From NCBI RefSeq assembly GCF_000379665.1, contig NZ_KB903360.1, forward strand, positions 560,175-624,174: a DNA stretch of 64,000 bases. The letters run 5' to 3'. This DNA comes from Butyricimonas synergistica DSM 23225 (GTDB taxonomy: Bacteria > Bacteroidota > Bacteroidia > Bacteroidales > Marinifilaceae). Position 1 is the first letter of the stretch. Each line of letters starts with the position of its first letter. Position numbers and translations under genes: made by a program. The notes below the pieces were generated by a model. The model worked only from the letters and a program-made list of their open reading frames with translations. It was not told the origin of the DNA and did not search any database. Of the stretch, positions 43,200 through 53,557 are shown piece after piece.

Positions 43200-46100
43200 A
43201 TGAAAACAACTGCTTTAAAAACAGCGATCTATTACGAAGGGAAGCTGGTAAGAAGAAATTGGTTGTTCTATTTCTTCATTTTCGGGGTATTGTGCATATT
43301 AGGTATTCTTGTCCCATGGGGACGGGATTGGATTTCGTGGGAGGACGTTGTATTTGCGTCTTCAATGCCTTTACGTGGAATTTATTTTTTGAATCTATTT
43401 CAATCATTAATCGTCGCCTTTATTATCTGTGATGTCACAAGAAAGCAAAGGAAAGCAGAAACTCGGGAGGTGCTTTCTACACGACCTATCGGCAACGGAC
43501 AATCTCTCCTCGGGGGATTTTTAGGTATTCTTATACCGTTTTTGGCAGTAGATGTGATTTTCATGATTGCCTGCGTGCTTATTAATATAGCCATTCCCGA
43601 TTCGCCTGTTAATCTCTGGGTATATCTTTTTTATCTTCTCACACGCGTGTTGCCCTCGCTCGTTTTTGTCACCGGGTTGTCTTTGTTTGTAAACAGGTTG
43701 GTCAAACTTCCTTTTATCAGTTGGTCTATCCTGATTGGTTTTCTCTATTTCTCGTATAGTTTTTTGACAACACCTCTTCACGGGATGCTGGATTTTCGGG
43801 GAAGTTTGCAGACGGATGTTTTTTCCACCATGGTTGGGTTCTCGGGTATAGGGGATTACTTGCTCCAGCGAGGCGTTTTTTTACTATTGGGGATCAGTTT
43901 GTTTTATTTCTCCGTTTCCCTTATGAAGAGGTTGCCCGAAGCTCCTCGTCGGAAACCTTATTTTATCGTTTCCGCCACTTTGCTTTTGGTGTTTTCCCTC
44001 GGGTTAGGATATATTTATATTAATAAGTTTCAAACCCGCTTGAATAACAGAAGCGCGTATCGCGAAACGTTTCTTGCATACAACGAATACCCCACGGCAC
44101 GTGTGCTCATGCATGACCTCGCGTATCGTCCCGGGGGAGATCAGTTCTCGGTAACAAGCCGAATGAGTATCCAAAACCAGAAAAAAGTGAAGATGGATCA
44201 GTTTTTACTCTTTTTAAACCCGGGGTTGAAGATTAACAAGATTGAATCCGACGGACAAAATGTTCCCTTTCGCAGGGAGCACCAGATCATTATTATCGAA
44301 CGTCCCTTGGTTCCCGGCGAAACTATCGAATTAGCGATAGACTACGAGGGAGGCATTGACGAGGATGTTTACCAGATAAATGTTTCCGACGAGAATTTCT
44401 TCTCCTTCGACATTCCTTATTCATACCATGAAAATTATGGCAAACGCAGGGCTTTCGTTTCCGATGGATTCACGCTACTTGTACCGGAAGTGATGTGGTA
44501 CCCGACGACAGTTCCTCCCGTCGAATTTCAAGCGTCTAAAGAGATTAATTTCACAAGTTACACCCTTCATGTTGAGAATCCGGGAGGAATGACCGTTTTA
44601 TCGCAAGGAGAACCTGTGAAAGAAGGAGATGACGTTACATTCAATAATTTACAAGATTTGACCAAGTTGACTCTTTGCATGGGGAAATACGAGAAAAGAG
44701 CGATCACCATCGATTCTGTGGTCGTGGAGTTTTACACGTACCCGGGAAATGATTTCTACATGAAGTATTTCGATGAGTGGGAAGCGCTGAAAAAAGATAA
44801 TCCAAACCGAGAGGAAAAGTTAACGGAAATATCGAAGCAATGCAAGGATGTTATCGAGGGGGGCAAGCCTAATCCTTACCCCTTTAAATATTTAAAATTG
44901 GTCGAAGTACCCGCATCCTTGTACTTTTCAGGCTCAAATTCATTCAGAGATAATGTTCAACCGGAAATAGCACTTTTCGGTGAAAGATTATACGAGGTTG
45001 AAACCACGCATCCCAGTACTTTTACCGGTCAGCCTGACAGAGGCATAAGCGTGCAAGATTTTCTGCTGAACTATAAGATTCCTTTCATTTTAGACCAGAT
45101 AGGCGTAGGGCATATTTTCTCGGATTACAATAGCAGCCTCACGTCTGACACGTATCAGGGCATAGACCAAATATTCAGGCAAATGATGAATCCAAAAGAA
45201 ATTAGAGGTGGCGTGACTCCGAAAATGTTAAATCGTATTGCCGAGAAGGGATTAGAAGGAATTATCACGGAAGGATACAGCAGGGAACAAAGCTCCCTTA
45301 TTTCTTTAAAGGTTTCTTATTTACTGGGCTATCTTACAACAATAACCACCTGGGATGCCCTAACCCGGTTCATGCAGGAATTTAATGCAAGTACTCGCTT
45401 CCGGGAAGTCAGCTTTGATTCGTTTATCGAGGGCTTCGAACAGCGTTTCGGGCAGAATATTAAATCTTACATGGACGAGTGGTACTCGGGACACCAGATT
45501 CCATTGTTAACGATAAAAGATCAAACCCGAAAAACGATAGAAGATACGCAAATTATTGAGTTCAAAGTGGGTAATTTCGGTGAGGCGGATGGTATTGTTT
45601 CGCTCATTACACGTGAAGGTCGAATCGGTGGCGCAACAATCTGCTACCGTCGAAGCTACCTGATTAAACCCGGGGAATGCAAGCGAATTATCATGTATGA
45701 GGATATAGAAAATGAGTTGCAGTTGAGCACTAATTTTTCGGGATGTTTCCCAAGAAACATTTCATTCAATCATGGAGAATCACCATTATCGGGAGCCGAG
45801 CCTGCTGAAGGCATTACTTTACTTGAGAGAAATCAATTCTATCCCTCGGGAGAGATCGTTGTTGACAATAAGGACGAAAATTTCCATTTGATCGATTCGG
45901 CAGACAATCGAAAACGATTGACCGATCTGGTCAAAAAAGAGGATGAGCGGGAATACATACACTTTGGTAATGTTAGAGCTAACGAGTGGAGTCTTGTTAT
46001 AGCACAAGAATTTTGCGGTGATCATATTCGCAGTGCTTTTGTAAAAAAAGCCGGCACGGGAAAGTTCAAAGCGGAATGGGTGGCAAACCTTCCAGAAGCG

Positions 46101-46445
46101 GGCAAATATGAGATATTTATCTATAGACCTCATCTTAGTGAAGTTGTTGAGGGTCAGATTTATGCAACGGATCACCCTGGGATGAAAAACTACTATACCG
46201 TTCATACTCCGGAAGGGAAAGAGGAAATTATCCTCGAAGTTCAAGAAGGAGATTGGTTGCCGGTCAAATTTACCCTACCGGAAGAAGAAGCCTGGGTATC
46301 ATTGGGTAGATTTACTCTACCGGAAGGGGAATCCCGTGTCGTGTTGGATGACCGGGGAATAGCTCCCATTGAGGTTGAGAAATATCGTAGTACGTATTAT
46401 CAAATGGTGGTCGCCGATGCTGTCAAATGGGTGAAAATAAAATAA
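43200..46445 (+). CDS. Giant ABC-2 permease / degenerate M1-peptidase-like fusion protein, copy 2
   Basis: The start at 43200 gives 1,081 residues and aligns K15, R19 and F23 with copies 1 and 3. Six or so membrane helices fill residues 20-285, with RKAETREVLSTRPIGNGQSL in the first cytoplasmic loop. The periplasmic part has VLMHDLAYRPGGDQFSV, LTLCMGKYEKRAITIDS, a DNVQPEIALFGERLY block where M1 enzymes have GxMEN, and SYMDEWYSGHQIPLLTI at the M1-like edge; no HExxH is present, so peptidase activity is unlikely. The end (AGKYEIFIYRPH, AWVSLGRFTLPEGESRVVLD, VADAVKWVK) is a golvesin-like domain. Unlike copies 1 and 3 it has no ML-protein neighbour and has normal base composition; no ATPase gene is adjacent. 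Confidence 0.85.
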   Translation: MKTTALKTAIYYEGKLVRRNWLFYFFIFGVLCILGILVPWGRDWISWEDVVFASSMPLRGIYFLNLFQSLIVAFIICDVTRKQRKAETREVLSTRPIGNGQSLLGGFLGILIPFLAVDVIFMIACVLINIAIPDSPVNLWVYLFYLLTRVLPSLVFVTGLSLFVNRLVKLPFISWSILIGFLYFSYSFLTTPLHGMLDFRGSLQTDVFSTMVGFSGIGDYLLQRGVFLLLGISLFYFSVSLMKRLPEAPRRKPYFIVSATLLLVFSLGLGYIYINKFQTRLNNRSAYRETFLAYNEYPTARVLMHDLAYRPGGDQFSVTSRMSIQNQKKVKMDQFLLFLNPGLKINKIESDGQNVPFRREHQIIIIERPLVPGETIELAIDYEGGIDEDVYQINVSDENFFSFDIPYSYHENYGKRRAFVSDGFTLLVPEVMWYPTTVPPVEFQASKEINFTSYTLHVENPGGMTVLSQGEPVKEGDDVTFNNLQDLTKLTLCMGKYEKRAITIDSVVVEFYTYPGNDFYMKYFDEWEALKKDNPNREEKLTEISKQCKDVIEGGKPNPYPFKYLKLVEVPASLYFSGSNSFRDNVQPEIALFGERLYEVETTHPSTFTGQPDRGISVQDFLLNYKIPFILDQIGVGHIFSDYNSSLTSDTYQGIDQIFRQMMNPKEIRGGVTPKMLNRIAEKGLEGIITEGYSREQSSLISLKVSYLLGYLTTITTWDALTRFMQEFNASTRFREVSFDSFIEGFEQRFGQNIKSYMDEWYSGHQIPLLTIKDQTRKTIEDTQIIEFKVGNFGEADGIVSLITREGRIGGATICYRRSYLIKPGECKRIIMYEDIENELQLSTNFSGCFPRNISFNHGESPLSGAEPAEGITLLERNQFYPSGEIVVDNKDENFHLIDSADNRKRLTDLVKKEDEREYIHFGNVRANEWSLVIAQEFCGDHIRSAFVKKAGTGKFKAEWVANLPEAGKYEIFIYRPHLSEVVEGQIYATDHPGMKNYYTVHTPEGKEEIILEVQEGDWLPVKFTLPEEEAWVSLGRFTLPEGESRVVLDDRGIAPIEVEKYRSTYYQMVVADAVKWVKIK

Positions 46446-46454
46446 TTATTAAAT

Positions 46455-46491
46455 AAAGAGCCCCCCTAATCTAGTTTTCAGGGGGCTTTTT
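46455..46491. terminator. Bidirectional terminator between giant gene 2 and mutS
   Basis: AGCCCCC and GGGGGCT (46459-46465 and 46481-46487) form a stem extended by A-T pairs and flanked by T-rich tracts on both strands. The two convergent genes end 10 bp and 8 bp away. Confidence 0.85.
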
Positions 46492-46498
46492 ATTCTTT

Positions 46499-49117
46499 TT
46501 AAATTCCTGTTATTTTTTTGATTTCATTCAATTTATTCAGCGCTTCGAGGGGCGTGAGGCTGTTGATGTCGAGTCCGGCGATTTCGTCACGGATTTGAAG
46601 CAACACGGGGTCTTCCAGTTGGAAGAAGCTCAATTGGATGCCTTCCCGTTCGTTCCCGATGTTTGCCACGTTTTTCTGAATGGAGCCGTTGGTGTTGCGG
46701 TCGTTTTCGAGTTGTTTCAATATTTCGGAGGAACGTTTGATGACGGATTGAGGCAATCCGGCCATTTTTCCTACCTGAATACCGAAAGAGTGGTTCGAGC
46801 CACCTTTTACCAGTTTGCGGAGGAATACTATTTTGTTGTTTATTTCTTTGACCGATACGTTGAAGTTTTTGATTTTCGGGAAAGAGCTTTCCATCTCGTT
46901 CAACTCGTGGTAGTGGGTGGCGAACAGTGTTTTTGCTCTGTTCTTGGGATTCTCGTGCAGAAATTCGACGATAGCCCAGGCGATGGATATACCGTCATAC
47001 GTGGAAGTACCGCGTCCTAACTCGTCGAAGAGGACGAGGCTGCGGTCGGAGATGTTGTTCAATATGTTTGCCGCCTCGTTCATCTCGACCATGAAGGTGG
47101 ATTCCCCGAGGGAAATATTGTCAGAGGCTCCTACACGGGTGAATATCTTGTCGATGTACCCGATCTTGGCAGACGTGGCAGGGACGAAACATCCGGCTTG
47201 TGCCATGATGACGATGAGTGCCGTTTGGCGCAGGAGGGCGGATTTACCCGCCATGTTGGGTCCGGTGATGATGATGATCTGCTGTTTTTCGTTGTCGAGG
47301 TAGAGGTCGTTGTCGATGTAATTCTCCCCGGGAGGCAGTTGTTTCTCGATCACGGGGTGGCGTCCCGCTTTGATGTCAATGACGAATGAGTCGTTGATCT
47401 CGGGGCGGTGGTAATTGTTGGTCACGGCGACGTTGGCAAACGAAATCAGCGTGTCGATTTGCGAGATGATCCGGGCATCAAGTTGGATGGGACGGATGGA
47501 GGCGGTCGCTTTCGCCAGAAGTTCGTTGTAGATGTCGCTTTCCAGGGTCTGAATCCGTTCCTCTGCGCCTAATATTTTTTCCTCGTATTCTTTTAGTTCC
47601 GGGGTGATGTAGCGTTCCGCATTGACGAGCGTTTGTTTGCGAATCCAGGTATCGGGGACTTTGTGCGTGTGGACTTTCGTGACCTCGATGTAGTACCCGA
47701 ACACGTTGTTAAAGCTGATTTTCAAGGTGGGGATTCCGGTGTTTTCTATTTCCCGTTGCTGCATTTTCAGCAAGAGTTCTTTCCCGTGGGAAGAGATATT
47801 CCGCAATTCGTCCAGTTCGGCGTTTACTCCCTCGGCGATGATGTTGCCTTTGCTAATCAGGGCGGGGGCGTCTTCCCGGATTTCCCGTTCGATTGTCCGG
47901 TATAATTCCTCGCGGTCGTCGAGTTGGTCTACCCATTTGCGGAGGATGTCGTTGCCCGTGGCAAGTGCCTGTTCCCGTAAGGGTTTGATAGCTTGCAGGG
48001 CAACTTTCAATTGTACCATTTCCCGGGGGGAGATACGTCCTACGGCAATCTTGGAAGCGAGGCGTTCGAGGTCGCCAATCGTGCGAAGGATTTGTTCCAG
48101 CTCGACGCGTTCGTTCTCGTGGTTCACGAAGCATTCCACGATATCGAGGCGTTCATTGATTTCTGTCGGATTTTTCAAGGGCATACATAACCAGCGGCGC
48201 AGGGTACGACCTCCCATAGGGGTAATTGTCCTATCGATAATATCAGCCAGGGAGCATCCTCCCTCGTGGAGGGTATCGAGAATCTCGAGATTGCGAAGCG
48301 TGAAGCGGTCGAGTAGCACGCAGGTGGATTCGTCGATGCGGGAAATCGAGGTAATGTGCCCGACAAGTTCATGCTTGGTGGCATCGAGATAATAGAGTAT
48401 TGCTCCGGCGGCAGATATGCCGCAATCCATTTTATCAATCCCGAATCCTTTCAGCGTGGTGACCTCGAAATGTTTTTTCAACCGGTCGGCAGAGGATTCC
48501 GTTTCAAAGAACCATTCTTCTATGGGGTAAGTGTAGTATTTAGACCCGAAGATTTCATTGAACCGGGCTTCAGAGCCTTTGGGGTAAAGCACTTCCTTGG
48601 GTTGGAAGCTGTTCAGTATTTTATCCATGGTTGCCGGGGTGCCTTCCGTGGCGAGAAATTCCCCGGTGGAAAGATCCAGGAGGGAGAGCCCGGCTTTGGT
48701 TTTCGTGAAATAGACGGCGGCGAGGAAGACGTTGTTTTTGTTGTCGATGGTGTTTTCGTTGTAGGAAACACCGGGGGTAACCAATTCGATCACGCCTCTT
48801 TTGACGATCTTTTTAGTTTTCTTGGGGTCTTCCAATTGTTCGCAAATGGCAACACGTTGTCCCGCACGCACGAGTTTCGGCAAGTAGTTGTCGATGGCAT
48901 GATAAGGGAATCCGGCTAATTCTACATCTCCCGGTGAACCGTGGGAACGTTTGGTCAGGGTGATTCCCAGAATTTTGGCGGTCAGTATTGCATCTGCCCC
49001 GAAAGTTTCGTAAAAGTCTCCCATCCGGTATAGCAGGATGGCATCAGGGTATTTCGCTTTTGCCGAATAGTATTGTTGCATTAACGGGGTTGTTTGTTCT
49101 TCTGCTTTAGGTGCCAT
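46499..49117 (-). CDS. mutS: DNA mismatch repair protein MutS
   Basis: With the ATG at 49115-49117 the protein has 872 residues, normal for MutS. The N-terminal mismatch-recognition domain carries [16 protein letters not shown], which contains the phenylalanine-x-glutamate that probes mispairs. The C-terminal ATPase has Walker [13 protein letters not shown] near 620, [16 protein letters not shown] as Walker B and signature region, and FATHYHEL. It detects mismatches after replication and recruits MutL. An in-frame start 17 codons upstream exists but begins in intergenic sequence. Confidence 0.97.
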   Translation of the reverse strand: MAPKAEEQTTPLMQQYYSAKAKYPDAILLYRMGDFYETFGADAILTAKILGITLTKRSHGSPGDVELAGFPYHAIDNYLPKLVRAGQRVAICEQLEDPKKTKKIVKRGVIELVTPGVSYNENTIDNKNNVFLAAVYFTKTKAGLSLLDLSTGEFLATEGTPATMDKILNSFQPKEVLYPKGSEARFNEIFGSKYYTYPIEEWFFETESSADRLKKHFEVTTLKGFGIDKMDCGISAAGAILYYLDATKHELVGHITSISRIDESTCVLLDRFTLRNLEILDTLHEGGCSLADIIDRTITPMGGRTLRRWLCMPLKNPTEINERLDIVECFVNHENERVELEQILRTIGDLERLASKIAVGRISPREMVQLKVALQAIKPLREQALATGNDILRKWVDQLDDREELYRTIEREIREDAPALISKGNIIAEGVNAELDELRNISSHGKELLLKMQQREIENTGIPTLKISFNNVFGYYIEVTKVHTHKVPDTWIRKQTLVNAERYITPELKEYEEKILGAEERIQTLESDIYNELLAKATASIRPIQLDARIISQIDTLISFANVAVTNNYHRPEINDSFVIDIKAGRHPVIEKQLPPGENYIDNDLYLDNEKQQIIIITGPNMAGKSALLRQTALIVIMAQAGCFVPATSAKIGYIDKIFTRVGASDNISLGESTFMVEMNEAANILNNISDRSLVLFDELGRGTSTYDGISIAWAIVEFLHENPKNRAKTLFATHYHELNEMESSFPKIKNFNVSVKEINNKIVFLRKLVKGGSNHSFGIQVGKMAGLPQSVIKRSSEILKQLENDRNTNGSIQKNVANIGNEREGIQLSFFQLEDPVLLQIRDEIAGLDINSLTPLEALNKLNEIKKITGI

Positions 49118-49165
49118 ATGTTTTATTATCTTTAGCTTATATATTTTAGGTTGATTTCCGCCTCC

Positions 49166-49225
49166 CAAAATTAATTATTTTGCATGAGATTTGCTTTAAA
49201 ACCTCACAAACATTGTGTAAATTTG
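49166..49225. promoter_or_regulatory. Divergent promoters of mutS and deoC sharing a TTTAAA box
   Basis: The minus strand has TAATTTTG at 49166-49173 for mutS, and the plus strand has TAAATTTG at 49218-49225 for deoC. The palindrome TTTAAA at 49195-49200 stands about 19-21 bp from both and could be the -33 box of each. Confidence 0.45.
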
Positions 49226-49335
49226 CATTGGCTTAAGGGTAGACGAAGTTGTGTGAGGGTGATAACCTGGGGATGAATTTTTTCGTATGAAAAGAACAGG
49301 TATGGGGGAAAAGCCTAAGTAATAAATTAAAGTAT

Positions 49336-50229
49336 ATGGAGAATATATTGGAGACATTAGCGGCTTACGGGTATTCAAATTTGGAAGATCGTATTGAATT
49401 TGAGTTGGATGGCGTGATAGAGAAAGAGATCGCCCCGGCTTACTGTTACGAGAATTTCGAGTTATGCGTTTCCTGCATGGACTATACGACGTTGAAAGTA
49501 ACTGATTCAGAGAAGTCCGTAGCTGCTTTTGTGGCAGAACTTTTAAAGAAAATCAAGAAGAATACGTTGCCGGACGTGGCTTCTGTTTGTGTTTTCCCTC
49601 GTTTCGCTCCAGTTGTGAAAAAAGGATTGGTTGGTACGCCTATCAAGACTACCGTGGTCGGGGCTTGTTTTCCGGCTGCCCAGACTTTTCTGGACGTGAA
49701 GCTGGCTGAATGCAAAGAAGCGATTGCTGCTGGTGCGGACGAGATCGACGTGGTGATTTCCGTGGGTGATGTGCTGGAACGTAATTATGAGCAAGTATAT
49801 AATGAATTGGTTGCTATCCGTGAAGCGTGTGCCGGAGTCGTGATGAAGGTGATCCTCGAAACCGGGGAGTTGAAGACGATAGAAAGTATTTTTAATGCCT
49901 CCTTGATCGGAGCGTATGCCGGGGCGGATTTTATCAAGACCTCCACGGGTAAGGTGCCGATGAATGCTACTCCGGAGGCTGTTTACGTGATTTGCGAGGC
50001 ATTGCGCCAATATCATGCGCAGACGGGTAAGATGGTCGGGATAAAGGTCGCCGGGGGAATCACGAAGGTGCAAAACGCTATCCGTTACCTGACGATCGTG
50101 AAACACGTGCTCGGGGAAGCATGGATCAGCCCGAAATATTTCAGAATTGGGACTTCACAATTATTGGAAGATGTTCTGAAAGAAATGAAGGTCGTGACGA
50201 TGAACAATGCCAAGGATGGCAATCTTTAG
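49336..50229 (+). CDS. deoC: Deoxyribose-phosphate aldolase
   Basis: The 297-residue enzyme splits 2-deoxyribose 5-phosphate into glyceraldehyde 3-phosphate and acetaldehyde. The catalytic lysine of Schiff-base formation is in GADFIKTSTGK near residue 195, and GIKVAGGI near 233-240 holds the second lysine. EIDVVISVGDVLERNYEQVY and KVILETGELK are typical of the family. It is longer at the N-terminus than E. coli DeoC by about 40 residues, close to the long type. The last four bases overlap the convergent RDD gene. Confidence 0.93.
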   Translation: MENILETLAAYGYSNLEDRIEFELDGVIEKEIAPAYCYENFELCVSCMDYTTLKVTDSEKSVAAFVAELLKKIKKNTLPDVASVCVFPRFAPVVKKGLVGTPIKTTVVGACFPAAQTFLDVKLAECKEAIAAGADEIDVVISVGDVLERNYEQVYNELVAIREACAGVVMKVILETGELKTIESIFNASLIGAYAGADFIKTSTGKVPMNATPEAVYVICEALRQYHAQTGKMVGIKVAGGITKVQNAIRYLTIVKHVLGEAWISPKYFRIGTSQLLEDVLKEMKVVTMNNAKDGNL

Positions 50230-50939
50230 TCATAGCCGTTTGCCAGGTGCGTATAATCTTTTAAAATAGTCTTTACGAAATCGAGAGGTATCATGTTTGT
50301 TTCTATGCCTGTTACCTCTTTAATTTTTTTTGCCAAAGGGGCAAGCAACCCGTAATTCCTGTTTTTATTGACTTCCCGTAATACGTCTTTAATAATATTG
50401 ATGTCCTTGTCGGAGAGAAGGGCGGCTTGCTGGAATACAACCTCGTATTCCTCTGGGGCGTCGAACTGGCTCATTTGTTTGAGGGTGACGCTTCTCTCGT
50501 GGCGGATGACGGTTGTGCCGGCTGACATATCGCCAAGGCGTTGAGAACGCTTGGAAACAACGATGGAAACGAGTGCCACGACTCCACTGGAAATCGAGAT
50601 GTCTATTAAACGGAATATCCAGCGAAGCATACAATCCCAAAACGTAAGTTTTTTACCGTTTAATTTGACGACTTGAAGGCGCATGGTGTATTTACCGAGG
50701 CTACGCCCGTTGAAAGCGTACTCGCAGACCAAATGGTAAAACGATAACAAGATCACGAAAATAATTAAGGCTAGATTCATACTTGTGAATTTATTCATGA
50801 TACTCAATGCCATGCCTCCAATGAAAAATAGTCCGAATAGGAATGCGAAATCAATGATTGTTGCTAAAACACGTTCGAGTACACCCGCGGGGGTGTAATT
50901 AATGGCAACGTTGTGAGCGGTATGGATAGAAATGTTCAT
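50226..50939 (-). CDS. RDD-family membrane protein
   Basis: The 237-residue protein has an RDD domain with about three membrane helices in the first 150 residues: PAGVLERVLATIIDFAFLFG carries the first arginine and aspartate, and FNGRSLGKYTMRLQVVKLNGK the second conserved part. A soluble tail of about 85 residues follows. RDD proteins are of unknown transport-like function and often stand by SpoIIM and MoxR genes, as here, where the SpoIIM-like gene starts 88 bp away on the other strand. A minus-strand -7 box TATTTTTG lies at 50960-50967. Confidence 0.85.
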   Translation of the reverse strand: MNISIHTAHNVAINYTPAGVLERVLATIIDFAFLFGLFFIGGMALSIMNKFTSMNLALIIFVILLSFYHLVCEYAFNGRSLGKYTMRLQVVKLNGKKLTFWDCMLRWIFRLIDISISSGVVALVSIVVSKRSQRLGDMSAGTTVIRHERSVTLKQMSQFDAPEEYEVVFQQAALLSDKDINIIKDVLREVNKNRNYGLLAPLAKKIKEVTGIETNMIPLDFVKTILKDYTHLANGYD

Positions 50940-51026
50940 AATTCGTAGAAATATTTTTACAAAAATATAGCTTTTCTCGTGAAATACACTAATTTTAGCA
51001 CAGGAAAAATGCGTGGTAACAGGACT

Positions 51027-51986
51027 ATGAAAGAGTCGAGGTTTGTAAACAAGAATAAGTCAAAATGGGCAGAGATGGAGAACGTGAGTCGCCAGAACAC
51101 GGACACGCTCGCCTCGAATTACGTGATTTTGTCGGATGATCTTTCTTATGCCAAGACTTTTTTCCCGGGTAGCGAGGTGGAGAAGTATTTGAACCAGTTA
51201 ATCTCTGTTTATCAGATTAATATATACGGGAAGGGACAGGTGTCAGAGAGAAAAGGCGTACTGGCATTCTGGGGGCATGAGTTTCCCCTGTTGCTTTACC
51301 GGGAACGACGGACGTTGTTGTTCGCTTTGCTTTTTTTCGTGTTTTCTGCATTGATTGGGGTGTTTTCCGCAGCTCATGATGAAACCTTTGTACGTTCTAT
51401 TCTGGGAGACGCATACGTGGAAAGGACTATTCGTAATATTGAGGACGGGACTCCCATGGGGATTTACGCTTCCGGGGACGAACTGGATATGTTTGTGATG
51501 ATTACGACGAATAATATAAGGGTTTCGTTTATCGCTTTTGTTTTCGGTATCCTTTTTTCCGCTGGAACGTTGTGGATGCTTTTCACGAACGGTTTGATGA
51601 TCGGGGCTTTCCAGTATTTCTTTTTCCAGCATGGGTTGTTGTTGCACTCGGTGCTTTCGGTTTGGGCGCACGGGACTTTTGAGATTACTTCCATTATCAT
51701 TGCCGGCGGGGCAGGATTGGTGATGGGGAATAGTTTCTTGTTCCCGGGTACTTACCGGCGGATGTATTCTTTCAAGGAGGGTGCTTTGCGGGGAATAAAG
51801 ATTGTCACGGGATTGATTCCTTTTTTCGTGATTGCCGGATGGATAGAAAGTTTTATTACAAGATATGCCGATGCATACCCGTTCGTGGGGGCAGTGGCGA
51901 TACTGCTTTCCTTGGGAGGAGTGGTCGGTTATTTTATAGTTTATCCTTATTATTTACATAAAAGCGAGTTGTATGGAAAAGATTAA
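51027..51986 (+). CDS. Stage II sporulation protein M (SpoIIM/DUF95) family membrane protein
   Basis: The 319-residue protein, started at the ATG at 51027 (51009 is an alternative), has a cytoplasmic N-terminal segment of about 95 residues and then five or six membrane helices. NNIRVSFIAFVFGILFSAG and SVWAHGTFEITSIIIAGGAG are the DUF95 signature helices, with the conserved histidine-glycine and glutamate. This family is named after a Bacillus protein but also occurs in non-sporulating bacteria, commonly with RDD, DUF4129, MoxR and DUF58 genes as here. It overlaps the next gene by 14 bp. Function unknown. Confidence 0.85.
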   Translation: MKESRFVNKNKSKWAEMENVSRQNTDTLASNYVILSDDLSYAKTFFPGSEVEKYLNQLISVYQINIYGKGQVSERKGVLAFWGHEFPLLLYRERRTLLFALLFFVFSALIGVFSAAHDETFVRSILGDAYVERTIRNIEDGTPMGIYASGDELDMFVMITTNNIRVSFIAFVFGILFSAGTLWMLFTNGLMIGAFQYFFFQHGLLLHSVLSVWAHGTFEITSIIIAGGAGLVMGNSFLFPGTYRRMYSFKEGALRGIKIVTGLIPFFVIAGWIESFITRYADAYPFVGAVAILLSLGGVVGYFIVYPYYLHKSELYGKD

Positions 51987-52848
51987 TTTGAGTGTAGAGC
52001 GTTCTTTTTCGGATTTGATAACAGCAACGATCAATCTTGTAAAACAGGAATTCGTGCCTTTTATTCGAGCCTTTGCGATAATCGGGTTCCCGGTTGTATT
52101 GTTGATGGTGTTTCTTATAAAAGATTTGCTGTTGGGATCGCTAGAGATGTCATATAATCCGCAAGAATACGGGGCGGATTCTTTTATGGAGATTGCGGGT
52201 AATTCAATTCTGACGGGATTTGCCTCAATGTTTATCGTGGCGTGGGTACAATTGTTTTCGATTTGTTATCTCCGGGTGTATTGGGATCATTACCGGGGTG
52301 GTATCGAAGAACGGATCACGGTGGGCGAGGTGTTTGGCATGATGATGAAAAAATTCGGACTGTACTTGGGATGGACGTTTTTTTATTTCATTATCGTGGT
52401 GGTGGGGTGTTTTTTCCTTATCGTGCCGGGTATCTATTTCGGTGTTGCGTTGACTTTCGGGGTATATCTGATTATTATTAAGGATAAGGGGCTGGGGGCG
52501 TTGATAACGGAAGCGATGGCGATGGCAAAGGGTAACTGGTGGAAGATTTTCGGGTATGCCCTGGTGTTGCAATTGTTGGTGGGTGTTGTTGCTTACGTGT
52601 TTAGTATTCCATACATGGCGGTGACGATGACGACGGCTTTCACGGGAGAGGCTCCGGGAGTTTACGAGTTGACATTTAGCTTGTTATTTGCTTATCTAGG
52701 GCAATACACGCTGTACACAATCTTGTTTCTCGGTATCGGAATGTTGTTTTTCTCCCGGTCGGAAGAAATGGAGCATACGACTTTATTGAGCCGGATAGAG
52801 GAATTGGGGACATCTCCCGAAAAGAGAACAGATGAGGCGATTGATTAA
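51973..52848 (+). CDS. Hypothetical six-helix membrane protein
   Basis: The 291-residue protein has about six hydrophobic helices, with VPGIYFGVALTFGVYLIII near the middle and an N-terminal amphipathic part. The repeated GWTFFYFIIVVVGCFFLIVP and the conserved-looking KGNWWKIFGYAL segment resemble membrane domains found in DUF975 or GDPD-associated proteins, but I cannot assign the family. It overlaps the SpoIIM gene by 14 bp and the DUF4129 gene by 17 bp, so it is part of this operon. Confidence 0.65.
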   Translation: MEKINLSVERSFSDLITATINLVKQEFVPFIRAFAIIGFPVVLLMVFLIKDLLLGSLEMSYNPQEYGADSFMEIAGNSILTGFASMFIVAWVQLFSICYLRVYWDHYRGGIEERITVGEVFGMMMKKFGLYLGWTFFYFIIVVVGCFFLIVPGIYFGVALTFGVYLIIIKDKGLGALITEAMAMAKGNWWKIFGYALVLQLLVGVVAYVFSIPYMAVTMTTAFTGEAPGVYELTFSLLFAYLGQYTLYTILFLGIGMLFFSRSEEMEHTTLLSRIEELGTSPEKRTDEAID

Positions 52849-53557
52849 ATATATTATTCTGTTTGCCTTGCTTTTTTGCCAGGGGACGATTCTGGTGGAA
52901 GGGAAGACCACGGGGATATTACTTCCGCGGGATTCTTCTTACGTGATGCGTTCCCCGGATGCTGATTTCCTAGAAAAATACAGGAAAGATGCTCATTTTG
53001 ATTATGAACGGAATATGACGACCGCTCCCGGGTTGTGGGATTGGATCAAACGCTGGATTTTGGAGCGATTGCTTCGTGTCAAATGGTCTGATAAGTCTTC
53101 ACAAGTGATGGATGGCGTGTTGTATGCCTTTGTGATTTTCTTCGTGCTGGGGCTGGTGTTTTTGATCGTGAAGCATCGAAAGAGCTTCGTGTTTAGGAAA
53201 CGAGGGGAGGGACTTTTCGGAGAGGATGCCGTGGAATACAACGGAGAACAGGAGGGGGATGTTTTCTCGCGGATGTTACAGAAGGCGGAACAGGAAAAGG
53301 ATTATACACTCGCTGTCAGAGTAAGTTATTCGGGACTACTTCAAGCTTTGGATAAAAAACAGCTGATTCGCTGGGAGGCTTCCAAGACAAACCGGGATTA
53401 CGTGTACGAGATCCGGAATCCGGAATGGAGCCGTGCTTTCGAGGATTTGAGCCGTATCTTCGATTATGTTTCTTACGGGGATTTTCCGGTAGACGAGGCG
53501 GTGTACCGGAATATCAAGCAGTGTTTCGCAGATTTCAGAAAGGAGGTGGAGAAATGA
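52832..53557 (+). CDS. DUF4129 domain protein
   Basis: The 241-residue protein has a signal peptide or N-terminal anchor (ILFALLFCQGTILVEG), a periplasmic stretch, one membrane helix near 92-112 (GVLYAFVIFFVLGLVFLIV), and the cytoplasmic C-terminal DUF4129 region with RVSYSGLLQALDKKQLIRWE, SKTNRDYVYEIR and FDYVSYGDFPVDEAVY. This kind of protein goes with MoxR and DUF58 genes; a role in protease-linked or glycan-linked envelope processes has been suggested but is not settled. It overlaps both neighbours. Confidence 0.85.
   Translation: MRRLIKYIILFALLFCQGTILVEGKTTGILLPRDSSYVMRSPDADFLEKYRKDAHFDYERNMTTAPGLWDWIKRWILERLLRVKWSDKSSQVMDGVLYAFVIFFVLGLVFLIVKHRKSFVFRKRGEGLFGEDAVEYNGEQEGDVFSRMLQKAEQEKDYTLAVRVSYSGLLQALDKKQLIRWEASKTNRDYVYEIRNPEWSRAFEDLSRIFDYVSYGDFPVDEAVYRNIKQCFADFRKEVEK

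Noticed and set aside
47706-48392. A 228-codon plus-strand frame inside mutS
   Set aside because: Shadow of the conserved MutS core; Ser/Arg-rich as expected for an antisense reading.
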